From Phoronis australis (Eukaryota > Phoronida > Phoronidae): 64,000 nt of DNA. Positions 45,701 through 59,003 of the stretch are shown here, piece after piece. Each line of letters begins with the position of its first letter. Positions within the stretch are counted from its first letter, which is position 1. Location of the stretch: positions 234,320-298,319 of the forward strand of contig NMRA01000084.1 in the NCBI GenBank assembly GCA_002633005.1, written 5' to 3'. The notes under the pieces were generated by a model. That model did not search any database, was not told the DNA's origin, and saw nothing but the letters and a program-made list of their open reading frames with translations. The position numbers and the translations under genes are program-made.

Positions 45701-47499
45701 CACGCATTAAACAGCTTTCAAATAATTGTAGAATAAAATGTTAGTAACCCAGCATCGATTCAAATCAACCCTTATTGCGGCCCTCACAGGTCTTGACACT
45801 GTCTACAAAGCGTTCACCATGCACCGCAAGAACTCTCACCACGCGCAGATGACCCTTACCTCCACATACATTAATGTCAACCCTGTGAACGTTCTCGAAT
45901 ACGGTTGTACTTTACCGTACCGTAAAAGGGATGCTTTTCATACGGGACACCTCGGTTAGCATTTCGTAGCATCTAAGTGAGCGTTATCTGTTCATGAGCG
46001 GACTTCTGTCACACTGTAAGTCATGTAACTTTCAAACCGGAAAATGATTTGTCGTATGACAAAATTTCGCGCATGCGAAGATAAAGTACACCCCGAGGCA
46101 AAATTTGAGGCTACGAAATGAACAGTAAGAAGGTTCCCGGTGTTATTCTGCTTGGTATAGGGGCTACGCTCCGTGTTACCTTAGCAGCCCCTAGTAGGGC
46201 TTCCGTTGTCACACCTGGTGAATAAGTCAATTATGAATTCTCACTACCTTCGCTACGGGCCAGCGGTTACGACTTCACGTCAGGTAAACAACACGCAGTC
46301 AACGCCTGCTGGACTTTAATCAGTTGATTTGAATTTGAACCCTTTTTATTATAGGTAACTCATTGAAAGCTCACTGTGAGGCGACGCAAAATTAGTGCCG
46401 TTTACAAATAATGCACATCACGTGACAGCATTAATCAATAAACTCATTCGGAAAATAAAGAACTCCCTTTGATGTTCAAAACCGTCCAAGCACTTATCAT
46501 GCGTTTCATTCGTCATATTAAATTAAATAACTTCAGAGCGCATTGTTCAAGCGTAAGACGATTTCATTGTTTATCAATAGCCAAAAGCTGTAAAAAATCA
46601 ACCTTACGAATTGCTACCACGCAAACGGTGTCCTGAAATACGACGCAAACGTCTTGTTATGGAAGCCACTGTGATCGCATGCTTCGCCTTGTACATGGCG
46701 ATATCTCGCGAAGTTTTGCTTGTTCTTGAGTTTTTGCGAGTTTCCCGCCCTACCTCTACGAAACGCACACCGGGTTATACATGTTCCTGAAGAAAAATTA
46801 CGTGGATACCGCAGGGACCAATTTAGGAAAATGTGGCCATAGGTCCTCACCATGTGCCAATTTAAAGGGCATGTTAGTCACGTTAATATTTTGTGTCCTT
46901 TACCAATTTTTGGGACGGGGCGGCATTAACCATTAAAACTCATGTATTTTCACTACATGCCAAACCACGCACCTCTGACATTGTTGTTCTGATCACTTGA
47001 CTGACATTATGAACTAGGTATATTCAAAACAAAACACACAGGAGGCGTGATTGTAACTCAGTTTTAGTGCCTCACTCCCCCCCGTGTTGTCCGCGTCAAG
47101 CAATGAGAGCGCGTCAACGAAACATATTAAGCGCCAATGGCGCTCCTAAAATTACCCATGGCAGAGCTGGTATACACTTACAGAGGCTCCCAATGAAGGC
47201 GATAAACACTCTCCCTTAGTCGATAGCACACTGATTATGGAAAAAATATTAAGCTAAGCTTGCGTGACAAACATCAAAGAGACCGCTGTTTTAAATCCAA
47301 GAAAATTCATTATAAACTGCATTATATGGCAAAATCAATGTGTTAATACAAGCGGTCGCGTTAGATGCTGAGAATTGGGATCACAACGAGGCATTTTTTA
47401 TCAGCAAGGAAAACCACTAGAACACATGTCGCATTTTTATTGAAAAATGAACTAACAGTCATCAGAATATTTCTGGAGGCCGACATAAAGTGACATTCT
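42721..47499. other. No recognised gene
   Basis: AT-rich non-coding DNA on the 3' side of Hox1. No open frame has a family resemblance. Any conserved regulatory elements here would need comparison with a related genome. Confidence 0.5.
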
Positions 47500-47805
47500 C
47501 GGCGAGAATAGAACTTTTCTGAGATCAGCCATGACGCGAAATCGATCCCACAACGTCAGCAGTCGTCGTCCAACGCTTTTCTGGTGGAGCTAAAACCCAC
47601 TTGACAAAAGGCAGAAGATCTTAAGAATATTTAACTGGTTAAATCACCGGCCTTGCTACCAGGGAATGATTGTTAGATGACAATTGGGGATTTGTAATAA
47701 AACTACAAGAACATCACAAATTGTGTTGTTTCATAGCTCCTGTCAAGGCTGAGAAGTCTACCCCTTCCAAAATAATCCCCAAAACGCGTTTTTCGGCCGT
47801 AAAAT
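47500..47805 (+). repeat. Dispersed repeat B, copy 2
   Basis: Diverged partner of 42400-42720: AAATCACCGG, AATTGGGGATTTGTAATAAA, and the ending TTTTTCGGCC. Open frames across it follow the repeat and are not genes. Confidence 0.6.
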
Positions 47806-48559
47806 CGATTAGGTTTATGTTGTTTATGATGGAAATTTATCGCATGGTGTTACCATTATTTTATGAGCAGACTTTGCATGGTACATTCGTGCTCTTTTAC
47901 ACATACGAGTACAGCTGTATGTACCAACGCTTCGGTGACTGCATTGTTGCTGTTAGTTTTAAACATGTACCTCTTGAAAATGGCACGTCGATGCTTTCAA
48001 AATGAGATCCGTTCAGTTTTAACGAATTAAATTATAGATGATTAAAATCACTTGATACGAAAAGATGCTAACTTTCATTTATAACACCTTCAGTTTGAAA
48101 GAATAACATGTAATTTTCAACAGTGCAGTCAGAATGTACGAAGAACAATTAAGAAAAATATTCAATCAACTACGCTACTAGACTTAGACGGTATTTTTAT
48201 GTTGGACAACATTGCGTTGTAGCACTGCCTCAAAGCCCGGCCTTGTATTGCAAAAGACATGTATATTGGCCCTAACTATTCCCTATACGCTCAAAGACTG
48301 AGACCATAGACATCATGGATGTCTAAAGTCAAATGATGTAAAAGCAATCAATATTAAAGGTTACGTACAATGTGGGATCTTATAGACAAGTCAGAGTATC
48401 CAGGCAAATACCCACAAAACTGTAGATTTCAACTGAGTAAAAGAACATTTTTGTCAAAGAAGAACGCTTGGAAAATTCGAGTTTAGACTTTTTATCAATA
48501 CGTCGTTAATTGGGTGACGTAACTATATCTTTTTGTAACATTTAGCAAAAATGGCACTC

Positions 48560-48900
48560 TGGGTGCAAAACAATGGTATCAATAACATGATCAAAGTTTA
48601 TTTGATATAATTGTTCAAGATGGGAACTCAAGAACTCTGTTATAGTTTTCTAAAATATAATTTCAAATATAATTTCAAATTTAATTTCGTTTTTCGTTTC
48701 ATGGAGCTTTATATTTTTTCGTGAAAATCACTAAAGTTCTGTTTTTGATAAAATTTCAGACAAAAGTGGAACACTTTGAAAAATGTTCCTGACAGCGTTT
48801 TGGAGAACAGTGCACACAGAATAGTATCTGATCAACCATTTCTGAGACATGGTGTTACGAAGTTAGCCAATTTTAGACATTTTTCTAGGGTCCTACATAA
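48560..48900 (+). repeat. Dispersed repeat A, copy 2
   Basis: Diverged partner of 39820-40200 in the same orientation, with the same ordered landmarks. It lies in the 3' flank of Hox1, about 0.9 kb beyond the Hox1 stop. Confidence 0.7.
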
Positions 48901-49311
48901 CCGTTACGAAATGCTCATATTTTGTGGTTTGCTGACGGTTACCCTAGATAGCCGACTACAATATAGAAAATTGACGGTAACAGAACATTTCACGTGCTTA
49001 AAAACTAATATAAAATGGGCATTCTCTACATTTATTTAGAAATGTTAAAATAAATTATGAGATGTTTTTCTATAGATGTGCCTTTCGTTTTGGTAAAATT
49101 CACTAAAACATGGACACGTGAACCAATTAATTACAGTTCGGTAGAAAGAAAAAATCGAACTCTATAGGCTTTCTATTTTCAGAAAAATTATTCTTTTGTC
49201 GAGTTAAAATCTATAATTTTGTAAACATTTCGCTAAATACACACACAAGGTCCTACATAACCTGCAGTAAACGCACGTTTACAGGGAACGAAAAAAAATC
49301 AAATTTTACAT

Positions 49312-49317
49312 TTTATT
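49312..49317 (-). terminator. Hox1: Candidate Hox1 polyadenylation signal AATAAA
   Basis: AATAAA on the - strand, about 480 bp past the Hox1 stop codon. The position is reasonable for a Hox 3' UTR but other sites may be used. Confidence 0.4.
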
Positions 49318-49796
49318 GGGATGACGACAGGAACATTAATAAATAACCAATAAAAGTATCAACATTAAAAATGACAAGAGACCAAGGCACAGGGACAACA
49401 CCATAGCACAGATATACATACACAGAACAGATTAATATTTACATTGAACTCATTTCGAGAGCCGATAAACTAGTCCTAGTGTGGGAATCAGACGCCTGGT
49501 GTACGTCATGTCTTTTTATGTACAGTTCGACTAGAAATCACCCAAGGTTTCAGCCCAGCATGGCTGACAAGGATTTGCACATAAGTCTCCGAGATTCGTA
49601 TTGACAAAGTTAGAAAAAACAACATAGGAAGAGTAAGCACCCGCCAAAGAGAGCGCTACATATGCGTGCTCACGTGTTCGCAACCGGCTGCAGGAAAATT
49701 CAAGATGGTCGCTTCAGTCGCCATCCTGAAAAAATTCCAAGGGACCGGTATGCTGGACATCTGAAGCACTGACCCGTCTAGCACTGTCAATCTGCA

Positions 49797-50095
49797 TCAT
49801 TCACATACCACGTCTTTCATCTGAGCTCGGCATTCTTTCATTCGTTTTTTCTGTTTCATACGCCTGTTCTGGAACCAGATTTTTACCTGCGTTTCGTTCA
49901 GTCCCAAGGTTGCTGCGATCTCTATACGCCTGGCTCGTGTTAAATACTTATTAAAATGAAATTCCTTCTCAAGTTCGGTCAGTTGTTTGTTTGTAAAGTT
50001 TGTCCGTCCCATATTGGACGCTGCCGACGGCGTCGTGGCGGTATTGGCGGAGTTGGCGAACGTCATAGGATACGTTTCACTGTTCTGTTTGCTCA
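49797..50095 (-). CDS. Hox1: Hox1 exon 2 (homeodomain)
   Basis: The acceptor CTGCTTTCCAG is followed by TGAGCAAACAG, completing a Val codon (G/TG) and continuing [19 protein letters not shown], a Ser/Thr/Ala/Asn linker, then the 60-residue homeodomain and 13 further residues. Helix 3 reads [18 protein letters not shown], with the invariant Trp, Phe and Asn. Stop is at 49799-49797. Confidence 0.96.
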
Positions 50096-53000
50096 CTGGA
50101 AAGCAGAACACGAGATAAACAGTTAGCAGATTTATTTGAATTTAGAGACACTTGCAATGTTGCGTTGCTTAGTTGTCTTTCAAACCCAAGTCCTGTGGTA
50201 GTTGACCTAGTCTAGAACGACATCTGGAAAAACAGTCTGGACTACAACGCATTATTAAAAAATATCTAAAATAAAACTCCAAGCAATGACGAGAACCCGT
50301 CATTTTAAATAAACTGTTAAACATTTTTTTTCTCTGGAACGGGCTGAACAAATCAAACTTCCACTGTTATGTTAACCCAGAAATATCACTATTGTCATAT
50401 TTCGGCATCATCACATCCATAGGGCTGACAGATTCACATAACACTCCAAATTGCACAGGTTTACAGTCTGTTCACTAAACTGGTTTTGGGAGTTGTTTTG
50501 GTGAGCCTTGCATTTTTGCATCAGTGCAATCGAAAAAAATTACGTAAAAACGCAAGGTAATTTAAGAATTTTAATCTCAGCATTTCAGAGATTTCATCTT
50601 AAATATTCATATCAAAACATGCTTAGTCATGTTCTTAATACCATGGATGTGTTGAAGACCGTATCTTCCTCTTTTGCTGAACATGTACTTAGACGACATG
50701 ATCACGTGACCCAATCGATGACAAACTGGTACAACCTCTAAAAGTAAATTCTATTTGCTTCCTACTTTCAGAATTACGCACTTAGTGGATTAAATTTTAT
50801 GAACGCCAAAGGGTTCTTAAACGAGTAACTTTCTACGCGTAGAAAGTGCTTAATTAACGCGTAGTTTTACTCATTCAACGCGATGACTCAGAAAAACAGC
50901 TTACAAACGCGTCTTCCTGACCATCCAACACAGAAAGCGGACACGGAGGCAGTGAGTTGTGTTTGCGAGTCCGACACCGTGTTTGGCGATCGGTGAGTCG
51001 GGTTCGGCACGCGGTGATCCGTATTTGCAGCCAGTGAACTGAGCTTATCGGGTTCATGAGTCGAAGAAGGATTTTAATGAGCAGTGCAGAGGTGTTGTTC
51101 GGGTAGCCTCGTTATGCTACACGCTTGTACACATGGACCAGCATGCACATGACTTAAAAGTAGGCCTAAATCCAACTTCTGTTTCACATGTTTTCGAGCT
51201 TGGCGTGCGAAGCGCATGAGAGAGGCAGAGAACTTGATAAACGGAGTGAACAGGTAGATTTTTACAATGTGTTCTAAGGCAACCCTTCAATGAAATACAG
51301 ATGTTTCGTAAAATAGCGAGTAAATGGAGATGCTTCTTAGTGTTGCAGTATTGTTGGAACATAGACACTTTGGAGATTATTCATAAAGTCAGAGGTAATC
51401 CCTACGCTTTATTCTGAAGAACATTAAAATGCCAATGATTTAAGTGAAAAATCCGGTAATTTGCAAGGTGAGCCATGTTCTCACGAAATCCTTCTAGAGT
51501 CGATATTAATTCTGCTAGACAGTCCCAGATGCAAAGAAGAACAACTTATTGAATTGTTTCAATTAAAAAATAAGCCAAGATCATGAAAAATCAGAAACAT
51601 TCTCAGTCGAAACAACCCCGCAATATTAATTTACTGAGAGCATGAAAGCATTATCAAGCGATATTTTCGGTGCTGTTTACTAGCTACTTTAAAAGATTCT
51701 GCATTTCATGTTCGGTTCGCCATAGAAAGCGATGTAAAATTGCGTTGTTCACCCTGCACGTGCAATACATAGTTCTCTACAGCACCACTGCGCACGCGCT
51801 ACGCAGGCCCAATTCGAAACCATGGGCTCGTGCATTCTGATTGGAGAACGCGCCTCATATTCAGAAATGATTAGCCCAAATCAATACAGTCTGTACGTTC
51901 ACATCTTTCACATCAGGAGCACAATCGCCTTCTTTGAAACTATCTTCCCCAAGTATTAGCTGTGTAACAGGGACAGCCCAGGCGGCCAGTTCTCAACTGT
52001 TTACAAGCGTTACTCTGAATTCTATAAACATTTGCTGGTTAACCAACACCAACCTATATGTCATGGAAAAGGTCATGTATATTTGACCGACATTCATTAA
52101 TCTTGTGAAGCCACACAGTCAAAGCTACATGTAACCTCTGTTCACTGAAACTGTGTCAAGCCTTTCTCATCGTTTTGGGACGCCGATTTTCTTTTGTACT
52201 GTGTGATTTTTTAAACAATCATGAGTTTGTCGAGTAGTGTGTGGATGTGTTTGTGTGCGCGTGTGTGTTTGCGTGCGTAGCCCACGTACCTGAATTTTTA
52301 AATTCCATTTTTGTGGTCGTAAGCGTTTTACTTGGTTCTGTCCGATTATAAAATATTAAACTGTATTTGGAAACGATAATAGTTTAGCAAAATATTCAGA
52401 AGACGATTTCACTTAACGCCACATAAAGCAAAACCCTTCAAAACCGCGTGGTTCCTTCCAACGGGGAACAAATCAAGTGTTTTTAATTTTGTTGAGAGTA
52501 TTTCAAAAGCAAGTTGTAAAACTACATTATGGCATGAACATTAACAATTTACAAATTTAAAAACCACAAAAGTATCAAAGGGATGTTGTGAACTGTATTT
52601 TCAAATCTGTTGTACTGTATAAAAAGTTTAAAAACAGCTGTCGCTTTCTTCCCGAAACACGACACATAATTAGACCATCCACACAAATGATGGTGAATGA
52701 ATGTATTCTCACATGCTTGCATATTGAGATTGAAATTAAGCATTTCAGAGAATGAATATTTCTTTGTCACGATTTCTTTAAACCGGTTTCATTCACTAGA
52801 CTCGCATGGCGTAATTACAAGCCCAGTTTGTTGCGTGGCAGTTGTACTTACGATAATAAGCGGTGTTGTTTTTAAAGTTACAACTGAGCGTCATTGGATG
52901 ATTGAGTGCTTAGCAAAATGTGAAATATCTCTGTTAATTATAGCCACTGTCATGGATCGGTTATGAGAATGTCTAACGGTGAAATTATATCATGTATTAA

Positions 53001-56000
53001 CCTTTACCCAACCATCACCGCGACAAGATTCCCACGAGCCTTTTGTATTCAACATTAATATCAATGATTTTATATTAAAAAAACATCAATATTTTTTCAA
53101 ATTAAAAAAAAGTTGTCTGTATTTATTTGCCAGCGTACAGAGGCGATAAATCTGACTCGTGTGTTTCTTCGTCGTATTTATTTCCAGATCTTGTAACCTT
53201 TTACACCGGCTTAAGTGAGCGTTTAAAGCGATTACACTCGAAGCGTTTAACTCGTACAAAGAAAAAGTGAAACCCTAAACTGGTCATGATATTGATAATA
53301 CATGCGGCATTTTTGATGTGTGTTTTGAAAAGACAGGTGTTTTGTGTTCAAGTTACTGGATTTTACGGTTTAATTTCAAATACCAGTGGTTCATCGACAC
53401 CGCACTATCTGTAAACTTGTGAACTCAGACAGAGGCATTTGTGATACCAGGCAGTCCTACTCTGGTTTTCGTCATTCAAGGGCATTTTAAAATAAAAATG
53501 AGGGGTTTACTTTCGACCTCCTCAAGTAATACAGTGCATTTATAAATTGGCAAAATCTCGAATTAAACTATCACAAACTATGTCAATACTTACTAGCCGG
53601 AAAAACTTCCGTTTCATACAAGTGATGTGAGTGAATACATAAAAACACTTTTAAATAAACAATTAAACTTAAGTTGAACACGTTTCCCTGTTTTGAACAT
53701 GTTTACGACGTCTGCTGACACACTTCCGAACGACATTCATTCACGGAATGACACCCCGTATGATACGGCGGTGAGCGGTTATTTCCGCTGAAAGAGTGAC
53801 GAGCATTACACAAAAGTTCAATGAAAAATAATGCACTACTTTCGACGTTATCAGGAAATTCAGAAACGACCAAGGCTTGAAAGTGTTCCAGAACAAACTG
53901 ATCGAGAAGTTGGACGAGGTGCTGCAGTAGGGTCGATGTAATCATGAATTGACCTGTTCGATATCGTTGAGGCACCAGTGTTCAGACTAAGTGTGGAAAA
54001 TATTGAGCAAAAATAAAATGTAAATTACGTCCTCGATTTAATAATTTGAGCCTTGGCACCCATCTTCGCACATTGCGTCGCATTGTAAATTTTTCGTCAG
54101 GAGAAACTTCACGCAAAATCGCGGCGGTGGGGTTGGGGGGGGGGGGGGGGGGNGAGTACTATACTGAAATTGATACATTAGCGGACGCCTTCTTCTTTAG
54201 TCACAGAAGGTTTCAAAATGAGTCGGGTACACAGATTAGAACCAATGGTGTTTCTTACCTTAGCTAAGAAATGTGTTAAATGTCACAAAATAGTTAAATT
54301 CCTAACCTTCGGCAAGGTTATAAGGCTTGTATTTTTTCAATTTCGAAATTGAAGAACGTGGCAGTGTGATTACTGACCTTTCCGTAGTTTGTGAAACACA
54401 CCTAAGTTCGACATATGTATGTTAGCGCAACAGTTCATGAGGAAGTTCAAATTCAACTGCATGGTATTAACATACATTGAATACATACCTGTTATACTGG
54501 CGAAATGTTTGAACAGCCGAATTATGTTTTCTAATCACGGGAAAACTCACACCCAGTTTAATCAGAATATTCTCATCTAAAATTGTAATTATTTTGATTA
54601 AATCTACTATCGATTGATACACGAATTTGTTGACAACAGTTTCAACTACTGAAATTTTTCGAGACAATCGAGCTGTACGCAACATGATTTAATGAGTGAA
54701 ACAACTTCAACGCTTCCTTGAAAAATTAACAAACGCAGACCAATTAAAAATTTCATGAAATTTCGCAACGAATCATGTTCTTCATAACAAATATAGTACG
54801 GACAAGATGGTTACATTTAGCTTTTACTCTGATTCACGGACATCAGTGGTTCGTTCCTCAACAAGACACTCAATACCACAGCTAATTAAAGAACAACGGT
54901 TTAATTAGTCATTAAAAAGCGTAATAACACCGCAAGTTTGGAAGTCATCGTTCTCAAAAAGAATTAAACCGGCAGACGCCGCAGTTTAGTCTGAACAGGA
55001 TAAAAACACGAAGTCAATGTAGGTGACAGCCAAACATATGTTGGGTTTGCCAAACAAGCAACGACAGCGCTTAATTAGCTGGACGTTGCATGAAATATAA
55101 TATGGAAATGTTGCCAGCTTTTAGCAAAATTAACCTCTTGTAGCTAGTGTCGAGGGAATTGGCCGTCTCTGCCTCAGATGCATTTAATTTTCTGTTTCAA
55201 ATATTAGATGAATTTAATTTTAAAGAAGTCCTAAATATCTCATGAATGCGACATGTTCACAGTAGCACATTTGGAATGAATTCTCGCATGATTGCGCTCG
55301 ATTCAAATACAACCCTGCGTACCGTACAGCGTTGTGCCTAGAAGAAATGACACAGCTGCAGTTCTACAGTTTTCCCCAACTTGTGATCCGTGACATTCAA
55401 CTGATTTTATAACTTTACGAAGACTTAGACGGGGAAAAATGCGATAAACATCGCATTTGGTACATATCTATACGTGCTTCGCGCAATTTCCCTAAACATT
55501 TTTTGCCAACTGGCGTGATTTGATTTCACCTTCGTAATCTTGGCGGGGCCCGTGTACGCGTGCAGGGCACTGTATGGTCGTGGTATCGTTGTCAATAATC
55601 GAATTAAGATAACGTTTCCAAGTGAAAGCGATCCTTATAGGTAGCCTAGCGAGCGTTCAATTATCTTCAGAAAACATTGCGGCCTAACTAATTACGCGTG
55701 TAGAATAGTAAACGTGATTAGCCAATAGACGTTTATTGTATGCATTGCGGTGGTTTATCAAACAACGACTTGCAGTATCTGCAACAACAGCCTCATAAAT
55801 AGCGACCCTTTTTCCTCAAAAATAAGTGTAGACCTAAGGTTAACATGGAGTAGTTTGACAGCAGTTCGTGTAGCACACATAATTTGAAATTGTAAACAGA
55901 CAACAAACACTGTCGTGTGTTAAGCCAATTCTGCAGATATCGGACAGTGAATGTTACTTTGTGAAATGAATTCTTCCAATTTTTTGGAACTAAAGTCGAA

Positions 56001-58833
56001 AAGACACAATCGCAGAAAATATAATGATAGCCTAAATTAATGAATAGGACGTTTCGCAAAACCAAAGTGCTCATTATTTTTAGTTATAATATTTATGTTG
56101 TTGAGACTTTGTGAATTATCCATTTAGCTATTAATATACCTAATTACGGCAATGCTTGATTGAAAAAATCAACAATTACAAATTTGTTACGGAAAGATGA
56201 GAAATATTCTTTTCGGATGACAGCTTATGAAATTATAGGATTAATGAATTAGTATACGTGAAACGAGGGTGACACAAGTGATTGTTTTGTAAACCATTTT
56301 CAAAAAGACATTAAAATAAAATTTTTGTTTTTATTGTCAAGAGAACTAGAATGTAAAATTTCAAGTAAATTTCGTCCTAAATGCTGCGAAATAATTGTCA
56401 AAGATTTAATGGAAGTGTAGAATGCGAATATGGCGTATGGATATAATAATTTATAGAAATCCCGGAGAGGCCTCGCTCGCTTAGCAACTCAGACAATTCC
56501 CCCCATTCAACCTTCTTTGATCTTAACTCATCCGTCATCGAGTTTGACAGAAGTGTTTCAGGGACTGCAAAAATAACATGCCACACAAAAACACTCTGCG
56601 CATCGACACTGAACATAAAAATTTGATTTCTTCATCATACACACCAAGCGTGTCGGTGTGGAAAACAAGATAGCGCGAACTTAAATTACCAAGCTTGTGA
56701 ATAAGTTAGTATTTAGACAATTTAACCTGACACATTTTTAGCATTAAAATGACTGGCCCAAGTAGCAGTGAAAGGAAAGTACTACATCAGGTCACAAGCC
56801 GTATTAAATAAGTATTTCGTAATTTAAACAACACATAACACAGACATAGGCAAAATATGCGAAAATTAATTTCAACAAATTAAAACAAAAGTTTAAATTT
56901 AAAGTTGATGAATTATGTTAATATTTCATATCTCTAATTTTCTAACGGAATTATTACGAACCCTTGCAATGCTGAAATACATACAGTGTACAGAAAGGGC
57001 AATAGTTATAACTATACAAAATATACACGCGTGATTAAACAAGTTACGAAACATGACAAAATATACATTTTTACACAAGTGTTGGCAAGTTGATAATGCT
57101 CTGACGAGCTGTGCTTCAACACTGATGACGCTCTTGAGATAAGACTAATAAGTGTACATACTTCACTGCGGAAATCTAATATCTATAGCATACAGTCCTA
57201 GATATTTAAAGTTAATTACATGCCCTGTACATTCTACATTTTACTAGACAAGGGGAATTAGCAAACAAAACTGCCATCATTCTATCAAAACATAAAAATG
57301 GCAACTATTCGATTTAAAACGACAACAGCCAAGAAACGTCCAAAAAACAATAAGATAATATTGTAAATTCAATAAATATTAAGTAAGCCCATTTTGAAAA
57401 ATATTAACTTTGCATTGGAACTGTCTTATTGAGGAAGTTGTGGCGAAATTGCGAACAAATTTACCATAACTGTTTAAAAATATGTAGTAACTGCTCCATT
57501 TAGAAAAACAAAACATCGGCTACATAAAATGCGTTTTATTTCTAGGGGAATAAAATGTTGCACGACAATTTTTAACCCATAACTGGTATGGAGGTCGATT
57601 TAGTTGTAAGTGACCTTCACCAAATTCAAGGAAATTCCCTTTATAATACGTCTGCGTAATATGCTTGAAACAAAGACGTGTATCGGGTATAGCCCCTGAT
57701 TATGGCGCACTGGCGTCCGACGGAGAATAAAGAACAGCAAACATTTAAGAATTGGATTAAGTTACGCTGTGTTTGTTTTGTACGTTCTAATGCGTTAAGC
57801 TGTTGATGTTCCAAGGTACAACGGACGAGGCCAAACATGCTGTTAAACATATTGTTGACTGACACCAAGTTTGTGCAAAGGTAAAGGGACGAATAAAACA
57901 AAAAGACAGGCGACTGCTGCTGGGTATGCGTGATCGGGTGGGAGAAATGTCTAGTTGACGGTTGTTTAGTACCTATTGTTTAGTACAGCGTGCGAAGGTC
58001 TTGACGGAACGGTTTGTATATCTTTCATTTGAGGAACATTTCTGAATGCCAAATTTTCTGCGGCACATGAGAGTGAAACGTTGCCTTCTACGTGATTTAT
58101 TTCTCAGAGAGTTGTTTGTCAACTGGTAAATTGGAATTTGCATTAGACGTAAATATGCAATGTTTGCCGAACTTATTCTGTCGTTTTCTGCACTTGGACC
58201 AGACATTCGCATGTTGACCTGTAATCGATAGCTTTGTCGAGCCACCCGGGTTGAGTGAATATTTTACAGGGCAAACCTGCCTGCAACCTTACCTGTCTTT
58301 GAGTTGTTTCTTTTGACCTGCATCCACTTAAAAGGGACTGCCTGTGAATTTTCTCGACCGTCAATGCTGTCGGGAGTCTTAGGCTGGCTTGTGTACGCCC
58401 CATAGCTGGGATCGTACGGGTGTCTCAATGGCGGGGCACCGTTACTCTGGCCCAAACAGTCTGGAAACGTGTAACGCTGACTGCATGAGTCAGGATTTAC
58501 TGGATAATGTACTGCTCCGGTTTGGTAGGGCGACTGATACGGACCCGTGTGCTGCGGAGAGCCCCCAGCGTGCCCGGCGTAGTTTGGTGTCCGGCTATGA
58601 CTGTTCCCGTTGACAGCGATCTGGTGGCGATACGATACGTCCGGTGAGTGAGATTCGTGCTGGTTGAGATTCAAGTTTTGACTAAATGATGACAGACGAG
58701 TGTTGTCAAACAGAGCGGAGTGATAGCCGGCGTATTGCTCGGCCGAGGCGGCTGCATCGTGTTGTAGGCCCGGTCCCGTGGAATACGTGTTGTTGTCCAA
58801 GTTACATATGGTATAATCACCGTCCAAATTCAT
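49797..58833 (-). CDS. Hox1: Hox1 homeobox transcription factor (labial/PG1), complete coding region
   Basis: This is an anterior Hox gene of paralogy group 1, a nuclear DNA-binding regulator of anterior patterning that works with PBX/Exd. Exon 1 is 58833-58293, exon 2 is 50095-49797, and the intron is 8197 bp (donor ACAG/GTAAGG, acceptor TTTCCAG, phase 1). The product is 279 residues. The N-terminal 165 residues are rich in Tyr, Ser, Asn, Gly and Pro. The PBX-contact hexapeptide is FKWMQVKRN at 168-176 (vertebrate HOXA1 has FDWMKVKRN). The homeodomain is residues 207-266, with [20 protein letters not shown], the PG1 signature [10 protein letters not shown], and WFQN at 254-257 (HD 48-51; Gln50, Asn51). 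The intron falls between hexapeptide and homeodomain, as in other Hox1 genes. The linker is about 15 residues longer than in HOXA1. The tail after the homeodomain is short, ending in VVCE. The start is the first in-frame ATG of the MNLDGDY N-terminus. Confidence 0.96.
50096..58292 (-). other. Hox1: Hox1 intron
   Basis: The single 8.2-kb intron. It is AT-rich and holds a GT-rich tract (about 52225-52275), an 18-G run ending in an N (54135-54153) and a 20-bp perfect palindrome (50828-50847). No coding exon or named transposon was identified. Confidence 0.8.
54135..54153. repeat. Poly-G run ending in an N
   Basis: Eighteen G followed by one N in the Hox1 intron. Length is probably unresolved in the assembly. 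Confidence 0.85.
58293..58833 (-). CDS. Hox1: Hox1 exon 1 (N-terminal domain and hexapeptide)
   Basis: The exon has 541 coding nt. It begins [18 protein letters not shown] and ends with the hexapeptide region [13 protein letters not shown] plus one base. The frame stays open for nine more codons past the donor, so the splice site rests on GTAAGG, on phase agreement with exon 2 and on the conserved Hox1 exon structure. Composition (His, Tyr, Pro, Ser and Gly rich) is typical of Hox transactivation regions. Confidence 0.93.
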
Positions 58834-58920
58834 AATTTACGTACTGTCCGACCGGATAAATGATGGATCACAAATTAGCTGTCGATGTCGGAGATAAATC
58901 TAAAATAAATGGTAGAAGCA

Positions 58921-58934
58921 GGTTCACGTCACCT
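58921..58934. promoter_or_regulatory. Weak nuclear-receptor-like inverted repeat (IR2)
   Basis: On the - strand, AGGTGA-CG-TGAACC forms an imperfect inverted pair of AGGTCA-type half sites about 90 bp from the Hox1 ATG. A CCAAT box is at 58961-58965 and a CACGTG E-box near 58943. Hox1 genes in chordates respond to retinoic acid, but the usual spacing is DR2 or DR5, so this is suggestive only. Confidence 0.25.
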
Positions 58935-59003
58935 CGCAGATCACGTGGCTTGTCCGTCGACCAATCAGCGCCTCTGTCGGGAAGGAAAAACTCGTAATCA
59001 CGA

